A stretch of DNA of 36,949 nt, from the IMG/VR virus record IMGVR_UViG_3300025616_000020, positions 1 to 36,949 of that record; one strand, 5' to 3'. Source of the DNA: a virus. This document shows, piece by piece, positions 8,442 through 15,223 of this stretch (positions are counted from its first letter, which is position 1; the number at the start of each line of letters is the position of its first letter). Under the pieces are notes generated by a model. It saw only the letters and a program-made list of their open reading frames with translations, had not been told where the DNA came from and ran no database searches. Both the position numbers and the translations under genes were made by a program.

Positions 8442-8995
8442 TGGCTAAAGTTAAGATTGGAAAGCCAGTAAAAGCAGGAAGACCTACAAATCCAATAGCA
8501 CCTAAAAAGATGCTAAAATCTGTATTGCCAGTAGATGAAATTTTTTCTAAACCAGAGTTAGAGCTTTATAATCAATTAGTGGATATTTATTTAGAGGATT
8601 TTGATTCTGAGGATTTAACTTCAAGCGATATGGATGATATTTTAGACCTGGCTAAAAATAGAGTACTTGAATTTAGACTTTTAAAAGGTAGTAAAGAAAA
8701 TCCAGATAGACAATTGGATACATCAACAGCCATAGAAAAATTATCTAAGAAGAATGAAAAGATAAAAGAGAGTTTGTCGTCTCGCAGAAAGGATCGTATA
8801 AATCCGAATGAAATGAAGGGATTTTCTATAGTAGATCTTGCCGTAGCTTTTAATAGTGATAAACGATCCAAACTCAAAGAAAAGTCAGAAAAATTAAAAA
8901 TAGAAGAACTTAAAATAATGGAGTCTAGAAAAGAGTATTCTGGTAATAAGAGAGATTTAGATACTAAAGAAACTAAGGAAGATATTGATGAGTAA
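8441..8995 (+). CDS. Putative terminase small subunit
   Basis: The 184-residue acidic/basic protein overlaps its neighbours on both sides and lies directly before the large terminase. Residues about 33-80 (FSKPELELYNQLVDIYLEDF, then a DLTSSDMDDILDLAKNRVLEFRLL helix) resemble the helical DNA-binding and oligomerisation core of small terminases of the P27-like type. A long charged C-terminal helix follows, consistent with the contact region for the large subunit. The call relies on this pattern and on synteny. Confidence 0.65.
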   Translation: MAKVKIGKPVKAGRPTNPIAPKKMLKSVLPVDEIFSKPELELYNQLVDIYLEDFDSEDLTSSDMDDILDLAKNRVLEFRLLKGSKENPDRQLDTSTAIEKLSKKNEKIKESLSSRRKDRINPNEMKGFSIVDLAVAFNSDKRSKLKEKSEKLKIEELKIMESRKEYSGNKRDLDTKETKEDIDE

Positions 8996-10730
8996 ACGCA
9001 GAAATAAGCGATATGAAGATATTATGGAACAGGGTAAAGATTTAGTAAAGTTTTATATGGATAATCCTTGTATAGCTGCATATGACTTACTAGGTGTAGA
9101 TTTAGCCCCTATGCAGAGACTAGTATTTAATGATATGTGGTTTAAAGATTATGTTATTGCTGTTTGCTCCAGAGGTTTCGGAAAAACCTATCTGTTAGGA
9201 CTCTTAGCTGCTTTAAGTTGCTTACTTAAACCTGGATATAGGGCAGGTTTAATATCAACTAGTTTTAGACAAAGTAAAATGATTTTTGCCGAGGTAGAAA
9301 AATTATATTCTCAATCTTCAATATTTAGAGAAGCTTGTGAAAAACCACCTACTAGGGGTACAGATAGTTGTTATGTTAGATTTAAATCAGTGGGTGGTGT
9401 AGCACCATCCTTTATAGAAGCAGTACCACTTGGTAATGACGGTGGTAAAATAAGAGGATCGCGTTTTTATTTAATACTAATAGATGAATTAGCACAAGTA
9501 CCAGATTCTATTATAGATATGGTCCTGAGACCATTTGGCGCAACATCATTAGCACCTATGGAGCGTGTTAGAAGAATAGAGCAACAGGAAAAATTAATAA
9601 CCCTTGGTATAGCAGTACAAGCTGATTTTGAAAAAGAAACAGTAAACAAAATGATAATGACTTCTTCAGGATATTATAAATTTAATCATATGTGGAGAAG
9701 AATGAAGGATCATTGGAGTCAGGTAGATGAAGCAACAGTAAAAAATATAGAAAGTTCATATGCTGTTTGGCAAATTCCATATTGGGATTTACCATCTGGA
9801 TTTTTAGACATGAATAACATTAATGAAGCTAAACGTGTTATGTCTATGTCAGAATTTAGAATGGAATATGAAGCTGCAATGATCTCTGATTCAGAAGGCT
9901 TTTTTAAAGCTTCTCTTTTAGAACAGTGTACTATAAATAGTGGGTTTTTGATTGAGTCGCGCGGAGATAAAAATGGTCATTATGTACTTGGAGTAGACCC
10001 AAATCAAGGTGGATCAGCTAGTGCAGGAATTGTAGTAATAAGATCAGGCACAGTAAATAAAATAGTCAATGTTTTAGAATTAAAAAAACAAACTACACAA
10101 GAGACAACTGAAACTATACAAGGTTTATGTGATAGTTATAATGTTGTTCGTATATTTATGGATAAGGGTGGTGGAGGAAAAGCTATATGTGATCTTTTGG
10201 AAGCTGGACATAAAGGATATGAAAACATTATAGATAGAACTAACGATGATCATAGACATTTAATAGGTCGTCATATATTAGAAATGGTAACATTCAATCC
10301 AACATGGATATCAGACGCTAACTTTACTACCAAAGCAATGTTAGAAAATAAAACTTTATTATTTCCAGAAGCACCAATAAGTACTACAGTAGATTTAGAA
10401 GCTAAATTATACGATAGTATAAAGACACTCAAATCCCAAATGCTTAACATTGTAGTAACTCAAACAACTTCCGGATCTCTTCACTTTGATACTCCATCTA
10501 AAAGTCAGAATAAAGATTTATATTCAGCAGTAATTTTAGCTGCTCATGGGGTTAGAGCTATAGAAAAAGAATTAGAGGGAGAACAAGAATCAGTATTACA
10601 TAATTCAGGTGGGTTAATAAGGCTTAGAAATTCACCAACAAATTCTTTTAGGGAAATACAGCATATCGGAAATACTATTACCTCTATAATGCCTATTTCT
10701 TCTGCTATACTTAAGAAAAAACTTAAATAA
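8988..10730 (+). CDS. terL: Terminase large subunit (packaging ATPase-nuclease)
   Basis: ATG 8988 is chosen, with AAGGAAG just upstream. The 580-residue protein drives DNA into the procapsid and cuts concatemers. The N-terminal ATPase has Walker A (CSRGFGKT, residues 60-67) and Walker B (LILIDE, ending at D166-E167). The C-terminal RNase H-like nuclease shows GVDPNQGG, then RIFMDKGGGG and a late DLYSAVILAAHG segment, which supply the acidic metal ligands. Length and motif order are normal. It overlaps the putative small subunit by 8 bases. Its stop codon lies inside the first copy of the repeated intergenic element. Confidence 0.93.
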   Translation: MSKRRNKRYEDIMEQGKDLVKFYMDNPCIAAYDLLGVDLAPMQRLVFNDMWFKDYVIAVCSRGFGKTYLLGLLAALSCLLKPGYRAGLISTSFRQSKMIFAEVEKLYSQSSIFREACEKPPTRGTDSCYVRFKSVGGVAPSFIEAVPLGNDGGKIRGSRFYLILIDELAQVPDSIIDMVLRPFGATSLAPMERVRRIEQQEKLITLGIAVQADFEKETVNKMIMTSSGYYKFNHMWRRMKDHWSQVDEATVKNIESSYAVWQIPYWDLPSGFLDMNNINEAKRVMSMSEFRMEYEAAMISDSEGFFKASLLEQCTINSGFLIESRGDKNGHYVLGVDPNQGGSASAGIVVIRSGTVNKIVNVLELKKQTTQETTETIQGLCDSYNVVRIFMDKGGGGKAICDLLEAGHKGYENIIDRTNDDHRHLIGRHILEMVTFNPTWISDANFTTKAMLENKTLLFPEAPISTTVDLEAKLYDSIKTLKSQMLNIVVTQTTSGSLHFDTPSKSQNKDLYSAVILAAHGVRAIEKELEGEQESVLHNSGGLIRLRNSPTNSFREIQHIGNTITSIMPISSAILKKKLK

Positions 10731-10776
10731 TAAACTAACCTGTCACTATGTAGAAACTATGTTTTTAATTTTAGGA
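10728..10776 (+). promoter_or_regulatory. Repeated intergenic element, copy 1
   Basis: The 14-mer TAATAAACTAACCT at 10728-10741 is followed 9 nt later by TAGAAACT and then a T-run. The same layout recurs at 14911, 21557, 21612, 32259 and 32313. This copy sits between terL and DGR cassette A. A phage promoter is the simplest reading, with the first box as an upstream element and the TAGA/TAAGA block as the -10-like element. A recombination or RNA-processing site is also possible. Confidence 0.5.
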
Positions 10777-10805
10777 GAAGTAAATTTCTCCTTTAGGAGG
10801 TTAAT

Positions 10806-11009
10806 ATGCCAGGTTTTGAAAACAATAACAACCCAGACTTTATGTCTGATAATCCTTGGGCTACTATTTCAGGAGTTAATAGTTGGCAAAATGATTATAC
10901 CAGATTTAGAAGTGGTAATATAATGGATACTACATATAGTGGTACTGACACTATAATAGGTAGAGTTAAGACTGGAAGAGAGCTTGATAGAAGTAAAGTT
11001 TATAACTAA
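10806..11009 (+). CDS. 67-residue protein upstream of variable protein, copy A
   Basis: TTAGGAGG precedes the start. The 67-residue polar protein contains NNNNPDFMSDNPW and ends in GRELDRSKVYN, with no membrane or catalytic features. An identical copy precedes the second variable protein (14982). Its strict linkage to the variable protein, 38 bases ahead, suggests a chaperone, attachment partner or structural companion of the adhesin. No family is recognised. Confidence 0.7.
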   Translation: MPGFENNNNPDFMSDNPWATISGVNSWQNDYTRFRSGNIMDTTYSGTDTIIGRVKTGRELDRSKVYN

Positions 11010-11047
11010 AAAATTATAAAAATTTAATTAAACGGAGGTATAGTAAA

Positions 11048-12730
11048 ATGGCTTTTACAAGTATAGGATCAGATATAACAAAACAGAGATTGTATGAAGG
11101 AATACTATCTCAAGCAATAAATAACGAGTCGATTGACTGGGTGTTTCGGGCTGCCAGCACAGATTTAATTTTGGGTAAGGTTCTTAACAGCCGGTTTAAC
11201 TTAGGTCTCCCAGAGATGGATTCATTGCAAAATACTGCGGCTGTGATTGCCTCTTCCACGGCGATGGCTGCTATTGCTACAAGCACTGCTGGATTATCTG
11301 CATTAGCTGTAACTTTAATAGCTACCAATGAGAGTATGGCTAATGTAGCGTATGGTGTAAAATGGAACACTGCTGCTTCAACACCAGTTCTTACCAAGGG
11401 AATTGTATTAAACAACGCTTTCATACCAGCGGCTTATACCAACTACCCAATACAGTCTCAGATGAAGAGGTGTGTGAAGAACACATCAGGAACTAAACTT
11501 TACGATTTACTATCCACAAATAGTATTTACAAAGCGACAGTAACAACACCACTGAGATCAGGAACTGCAACATCAACAACTGCTGGTAAACTTGTGGATA
11601 CTAATGCGAACTTCACAACTGCTGGAGTAACCATAGGTCACTGGGTTCACAATACTACATCTTGTATCGCAACTCAGGTTACTGCTGTAGATTCAGCAAC
11701 ACAACTCTCAGTAAAACTCGATAGATTCACATCTGGAAATGCTTATAACATAGGTACTGCAAATCCACAGGCAGACGGAGCAGTAATGGTAGAAGTTCCA
11801 GCAACACATTATATAATGTGTACTGATGGAAGTTTAAAGTACTTCTTGATCAAGAACTCACAGTTTACATTTACAAAGTCAGATTCAACTGTCGTAACTT
11901 CTACTCTTCACCCTTTTTTCACGGAGGGCGGTACAAACAGAGCATACCAGTACTGGGGTGCTTTTGAATCTGTATGGTACGATAATGACGGTGGCGGGTA
12001 TAAGAACCATGATGGGTCAACTGTTGCTGCTGCTGGAGATAAAGCAGTTTCCATGCCAGGGTATCAGCCTCTCACGTATCAGACTCGTCCTGAAATGAGA
12101 ACGCTTCACACAGCTTATGGAAGTAGTTTCCACACTGAAAGCTACTACGCTGATGAATTCATAGGTTTGCTTTTCATAACTGAGTTTGGAACATTCAATT
12201 CACAGATAGCTCTACCTGGATACACAGAAGGAACTTGGGTTTACGCTAACACAAGAACCACTGGTAGAACAATGCACCTTGGTAATACTTCTGGGACTAT
12301 AGCTGGAGTATCTGGGTTTGATCCAGGAACTTATAATATTGCTAACTCTTACAGAGGTATCGAAAACTGTTACGGGCACGTCTATAAATGGTTGGATGGT
12401 ATTAACTTCAACTCTCAAAGGATCTACATTAACAACAATCCTAGTACTTGGGCAGAGGATACAGCTACAAACTACACAGACACTGGATTATATCTACCAG
12501 CTTCAGGATACCAGATGAATTTCCATGCAGGACTAATGTTACCATCTACAATTGGAGCGGATTCAGCTACCTATATTACAGATTATGTGTACTCGGAGGC
12601 TGGTTGGATGGCTCTCTTCTCGGGTGGCTTTTTGAATGATGGCGCGTATGCAGGGGTCTTCTATCGGTATGCGGGTAGCGCTGGCTCGTTTCGTGGTGCG
12701 TATTTCGGTTCCCGGTCGGCGGCCGTCTGA
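11048..12730 (+). CDS. DGR variable protein 1 (C-type-lectin-like adhesin)
   Basis: The 560-residue protein starts after ACGGAGG. Residues about 70-110 contain SSTAM/ATSTA/TNESM repeats, like the fibre gene at 31248. Residues about 250-560 have the features of the formylglycine-generating-enzyme/C-type lectin fold used by DGR target proteins: an RPEMRTLHTAYG segment, GIENCYGHVYKWLDG, and a final variable region ending GSRSAAV. Residues about 516-560 correspond to VR1 and differ from the TR-encoded sequence almost only at adenines. The protein is probably a receptor-binding tip diversified by mutagenic homing. Base composition is visibly richer in G+C than the flanking genes, suggesting separate ancestry. 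It is near-identical to 15224-16906 outside the 3' part. Confidence 0.88.
   Translation: MAFTSIGSDITKQRLYEGILSQAINNESIDWVFRAASTDLILGKVLNSRFNLGLPEMDSLQNTAAVIASSTAMAAIATSTAGLSALAVTLIATNESMANVAYGVKWNTAASTPVLTKGIVLNNAFIPAAYTNYPIQSQMKRCVKNTSGTKLYDLLSTNSIYKATVTTPLRSGTATSTTAGKLVDTNANFTTAGVTIGHWVHNTTSCIATQVTAVDSATQLSVKLDRFTSGNAYNIGTANPQADGAVMVEVPATHYIMCTDGSLKYFLIKNSQFTFTKSDSTVVTSTLHPFFTEGGTNRAYQYWGAFESVWYDNDGGGYKNHDGSTVAAAGDKAVSMPGYQPLTYQTRPEMRTLHTAYGSSFHTESYYADEFIGLLFITEFGTFNSQIALPGYTEGTWVYANTRTTGRTMHLGNTSGTIAGVSGFDPGTYNIANSYRGIENCYGHVYKWLDGINFNSQRIYINNNPSTWAEDTATNYTDTGLYLPASGYQMNFHAGLMLPSTIGADSATYITDYVYSEAGWMALFSGGFLNDGAYAGVFYRYAGSAGSFRGAYFGSRSAAV
12594..12729 (+). repeat. DGR variable repeat VR1
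   Basis: Aligned without gaps to the TR at 17021-17156 (offset 4427). Of roughly 28 mismatches that I count by eye, about 26 fall on TR adenines. The exceptions are a C-to-A near the 5' end and a C-to-T at the 3' edge. The ten AAY codons of the TR become F, N, D, Y, Y, G, S, F, G, Y. Non-adenine bases such as the GTCTTCTATCGG core are unchanged. This is the signature of adenine-specific mutagenic retrohoming. Confidence 0.93.
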
Positions 12731-12770
12731 GTTTAAACGTGAAGGCGTAAAACGGTCGGCGAAGGTTTTT

Positions 12771-12791
12771 CATATGGCTTCAAGCCATATG
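12771..12791 (+). other. Hairpin/cruciform downstream of VR1
   Basis: An inverted repeat CATATGGC...GCCATATG (8-bp stem extendable to 10, small loop) lies about 42 bases after the VR. It is flanked by two direct repeats of the form GTARAACGGWCGGCGAAG. In the Bordetella phage DGR a comparable hairpin downstream of the VR is needed for efficient target recognition, so a similar role is inferred. No T-run follows, so it does not look like a terminator. Confidence 0.6.
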
Positions 12792-12836
12792 GCGTAGAAC
12801 GGACGGCGAAGAATCATAACAATTTAAAAGGTTGAT

Positions 12837-12871
12837 CAGATGTACGGCAGCTAGTTGGATAGCTCTCTTAT
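12837..12871 (+). repeat. Truncated TR remnant and deletion scar
   Basis: The sequence matches 17013-17046, the leader and first about 26 bases of the intact TR, up to CTCTCTTA. It then jumps directly into sequence equivalent to position 18268, just inside the small orf that follows the RT in cassette B. The junction implies loss of about 1.2 kb containing most of the TR, the whole RT and the 5' end of the orf. Short A/T homology at the joint would favour deletion. Confidence 0.85.
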
Positions 12872-13144
12872 TTTGCTGAAGAAGTATTACTTATTGGAGA
12901 CAAAGTAAAGATAGAAGATATTTTAGGAAAAGAGATAATTATCACTGGATATAAGATAAGAGAAAGTAAGTTTAATGATAGAGATCATGGAAAGTGTATT
13001 ACAATACAGTTTGCAATAGATGATATACAAAAAATACTCTTTACAGGTAGTGAAGTTCTTATGAATCAAATTGAAAAATACAAAGAAGAAATACCATTTT
13101 CAACAATTATAATTAAGAACCAAAGATACTATACTTTCAGTTAA
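12872..13144 (+). pseudogene. 5'-truncated copy of the RT-downstream orf
   Basis: An open frame of 90 codons without a start reads FAEEVLLIGDKVKIEDILG and continues to a stop at 13142-13144. An in-frame TAG upstream and no ATG or TTG before the homologous region mean it cannot be translated as is. It matches 18251-18406 at its 5' part and supplies the 3' half (KCITIQFAIDD to RYYTFS) that the other copy lacks. Joined, the two copies give a protein of about 95 residues with a beta-strand pattern compatible with an OB-like fold (inference). Confidence 0.8.
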
Positions 13145-13155
13145 AGGAATAACTT

Positions 13156-13445
13156 ATGACACTACAAGATCAAATCGCTCAAGGACTATCGAATGTCAAA
13201 TCAGAGTTGCAGGAATCAATCAATGTTCTGTCAATTCAACAACAATCACTGTCAGACAGGCTTTATGCCATCGAAACACGAAACACTCGGCGGAGACAAA
13301 CCCAGGAATCAGGGTATTTCAAGCAAAACAATCGAAATATGAGTTTATTGATCTAAAAGATGAACATACTATTAATGGAATTACATACTTAGTTTCAATT
13401 GGGTTATTAACGCAAGAAAGAGGTGCTGAAATTTTAACACCTTAA
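13156..13445 (+). pseudogene. Probable frameshifted small gene
   Basis: ATG 13156 follows AAAGGA and opens a coiled-coil-like product (DQIAQGLSNVKSELQESINVL and so on) that stops at 13356. A different frame carries a convincing C-terminal part, GIRVFQAKQSKYEFIDLKDE to ERGAEILTP, ending with TAA at 13443-13445. Switching frame between about 13285 and 13315 would give one protein of about 96 residues. No classical slippery heptamer is seen there, so a recent frameshift is more likely than programmed frameshifting. Alternatively the 66-residue product is itself functional. Confidence 0.5.
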
Positions 13446-13488
13446 AATTACATGCTTAAAATAAAAATTAATTTAAAGGAGATAAATT

Positions 13489-14598
13489 ATGGGATTTAAA
13501 AAAATAGGAATAATCACACCAGATATAACTGATGGAGATGTTACACATGCACCAGATGTAAATAGTGTATTTGATGCACTAGCTTTAAAGATAGATTTAA
13601 CTCAGAAAGGAGCTACTAACGGAGTTGCTACATTAGATGAGAATAAACTTGTACCAACAACTCAACTTCCATCTTACGTAGATGATGTACTTGAATTTGC
13701 TACTTTGTCAGTTTTTCCAGTAACCGGAGAAACTGGTAAAATTTATGTAGACCTATCTAATAATAGAACATATAGATGGTCAGGAAGTGTTTATATTTAC
13801 ATTACCAGTGGAGCAGTGGACAGTGTTGCAGGAAAAACTGGAGTAGTGTCATTAGTAAAAGGTGATGTAGGTCTAAGTAACGTAGATAATACTACAGACG
13901 TTAATAAACCTATAAGTACTCTTCAACAAGGAGCATTGAATCTTAAAGCACCTATAGCATCTCCTACATTTACAGGTACTGTAAATGGTATTAGTAAAGC
14001 TATGGTAGGTCTCAGTAATGTAGATAATACAGCAGATGTTAATAAACCAATTGTAACTACTTTAGTAAATGGTATAATGTCTAGCACTGATAAAGTTAAA
14101 CTTGATGCTATTACAGGAACTAATACTGGAGATTATGTGCATCCAACTACTGATGGTAATTTACATGTTCCAGCTAATAGTACAACAAACGGTGGTAAAA
14201 TTTTAACTGCTGGATCTAGTGCAGGAGTATATACTTGGGAAGCTGCAGCAGTAGTTGGTTTAATTAGAGTTAATAAAACTCAATTAGATACTCCATATAC
14301 TATAACTAGTAGTAATTGTTCAGGTTCAATTATATTTACTAATATTGGTGCAACTTCATCAGTTACGATGTTACTACCTGTAGGAGCTGATGGATATAGG
14401 GTTAGTGCCATAGTTACAGCAGCTTTTGATTATTCATTTGTAGCTAATGGTTCAGAAACAATTCGTTATTTAAGTAATGTAAGCAAAGGTGGTGGATTAA
14501 TTAAATCATCTAGCATTGGAGATGAAATTCAGTTAGACTGGAGTGGTATTCAATGGGTAGCAAGTATTAATGGATCTTGGCAATTAGAGACATCTTAA
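13489..14598 (+). CDS. Tail fibre protein
   Basis: The 369-residue protein begins after AAAGGAG. It carries the classic phage fibre repeats VGLSNVDNTTDVNKPIS (residues about 125-140 and again near 178-193), LNLKAPIASPTFTGT, and VDSVAGKTGVVSL. The C-terminal about 115 residues (from RVNKTQLDTPYTI to GSWQLETS) form a domain found again at the end of two other proteins in the window (33226 and 34805). It is probably a trimeric fibre with an exchangeable tip, located between the two DGR cassettes. Confidence 0.85.
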   Translation: MGFKKIGIITPDITDGDVTHAPDVNSVFDALALKIDLTQKGATNGVATLDENKLVPTTQLPSYVDDVLEFATLSVFPVTGETGKIYVDLSNNRTYRWSGSVYIYITSGAVDSVAGKTGVVSLVKGDVGLSNVDNTTDVNKPISTLQQGALNLKAPIASPTFTGTVNGISKAMVGLSNVDNTADVNKPIVTTLVNGIMSSTDKVKLDAITGTNTGDYVHPTTDGNLHVPANSTTNGGKILTAGSSAGVYTWEAAAVVGLIRVNKTQLDTPYTITSSNCSGSIIFTNIGATSSVTMLLPVGADGYRVSAIVTAAFDYSFVANGSETIRYLSNVSKGGGLIKSSSIGDEIQLDWSGIQWVASINGSWQLETS

Positions 14599-14623
14599 GT
14601 AATTTTTACAAGGAGGTAGTAAA

Positions 14624-14908
14624 ATGGCATTTACAACTTTAGTAGATGCTACATCAATATCAACTATATTGAGTAACACAACATCTATTTTATATAGAGT
14701 GTCAAATACTGTGTCACTACAAACTCAAATATTTACATCTTTAGGGACCTGGGTTAAACCGTCTGGTGTTACTGTTGTTAACGTAATGATGTGCGGTGGT
14801 GGAGGTGGAGGTGGATATAGTAATGGGGTTGCTGGTGGAAATGCAAGCATTAATGTAAATGGAACTGGTGGAGCTGGTGGAATTGGAGCAGTACTATTAA
14901 TTTATTAA
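14624..14908 (+). CDS. Small glycine-rich fibre-tip protein
   Basis: AAGGAGG precedes the start. The 94-residue product has an N-terminal helical region with polar repeats and then a domain starting FTSLGTWVKPSGVTVVNVMM. A poly-glycine run and a GTGGAGGIGAVLLIY end follow. This matches the glycine-rich domain seen in phage receptor-binding and fibre proteins, but it is much shorter than usual, so the loop region may have been deleted. It is likely coexpressed with the fibre gene before it. Confidence 0.6.
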   Translation: MAFTTLVDATSISTILSNTTSILYRVSNTVSLQTQIFTSLGTWVKPSGVTVVNVMMCGGGGGGGYSNGVAGGNASINVNGTGGAGGIGAVLLIY

Positions 14909-14910
14909 AG

Positions 14911-14952
14911 TAATAAACTAACCTCATACTACGTAGATAACTAATTTTTAGG
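14911..14952 (+). promoter_or_regulatory. Repeated intergenic element, copy 2
   Basis: TAATAAACTAACCT at 14911-14924, 9 nt, then TAGATAACT and a T-run. It precedes DGR cassette B at the same distance as copy 1 precedes cassette A, but it lies outside the identical block and differs from copy 1 in the spacer. The boxes are therefore conserved while the spacer drifts, as expected for a functional site. Confidence 0.5.
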
Positions 14953-14981
14953 GGGATAAATTTCTCCTTTAGGAGGTTAAT

Positions 14982-15185
14982 ATGCCAGGTTTTGAAAACA
15001 ATAACAACCCAGACTTTATGTCTGATAATCCTTGGGCTACTATTTCAGGAGTTAATAGTTGGCAAAATGATTATACCAGATTTAGAAGTGGTAATATAAT
15101 GGATACTACATATAGTGGTACTGACACTATAATAGGTAGAGTTAAGACTGGAAGAGAGCTTGATAGAAGTAAAGTTTATAACTAA
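14982..15185 (+). CDS. 67-residue protein upstream of variable protein, copy B
   Basis: The protein is identical to that at 10806-11009, with the same AGGAGG ribosome binding site and the same 38-base gap to the variable protein. Retention of both intact copies alongside both variable proteins supports a functional link to the adhesin, for example in assembly or attachment to the tail. No known domain is recognised. Confidence 0.7.
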   Translation: MPGFENNNNPDFMSDNPWATISGVNSWQNDYTRFRSGNIMDTTYSGTDTIIGRVKTGRELDRSKVYN

Positions 15186-15223
15186 AAAATTATAAAAATT
15201 TAATTAAACGGAGGTATAGTAAA

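Larger units (their letters stand above)
10781..12870 (+). repeat. Long direct repeat, copy A (DGR cassette)
   Basis: This block is repeated at 14957-17046 with a constant offset of 4176 bases and no indels. The first about 1566 bases (to 12346) look identical between copies. From 12347 the copies diverge, with many synonymous changes, through the variable repeat. They become nearly identical again after the stop codon, with two differences seen, in and next to the hairpin. The block contains the 67-residue orf, the variable protein, the hairpin and the first bases of the TR. Confidence 0.9.

Noticed and set aside
8587-8877. Minus-strand frame of 96 codons inside the putative small terminase
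   Set aside because: It is a complement of a charged coding region with no ribosome binding site. All surrounding genes are on the plus strand.
11110-11424. Minus-strand frame of about 104 codons inside the variable protein (repeated at 15286-15600)
   Set aside because: It is a shadow of the Ala/Ser/Thr-rich repeat region on the other strand. There is no ribosome binding site, and an identical shadow occurs in the second copy.
12771-12791. Hairpin after variable protein 1 as a transcription terminator
   Set aside because: No T-run follows. The stem is conserved between copies with a changed loop and its position matches DGR target hairpins.
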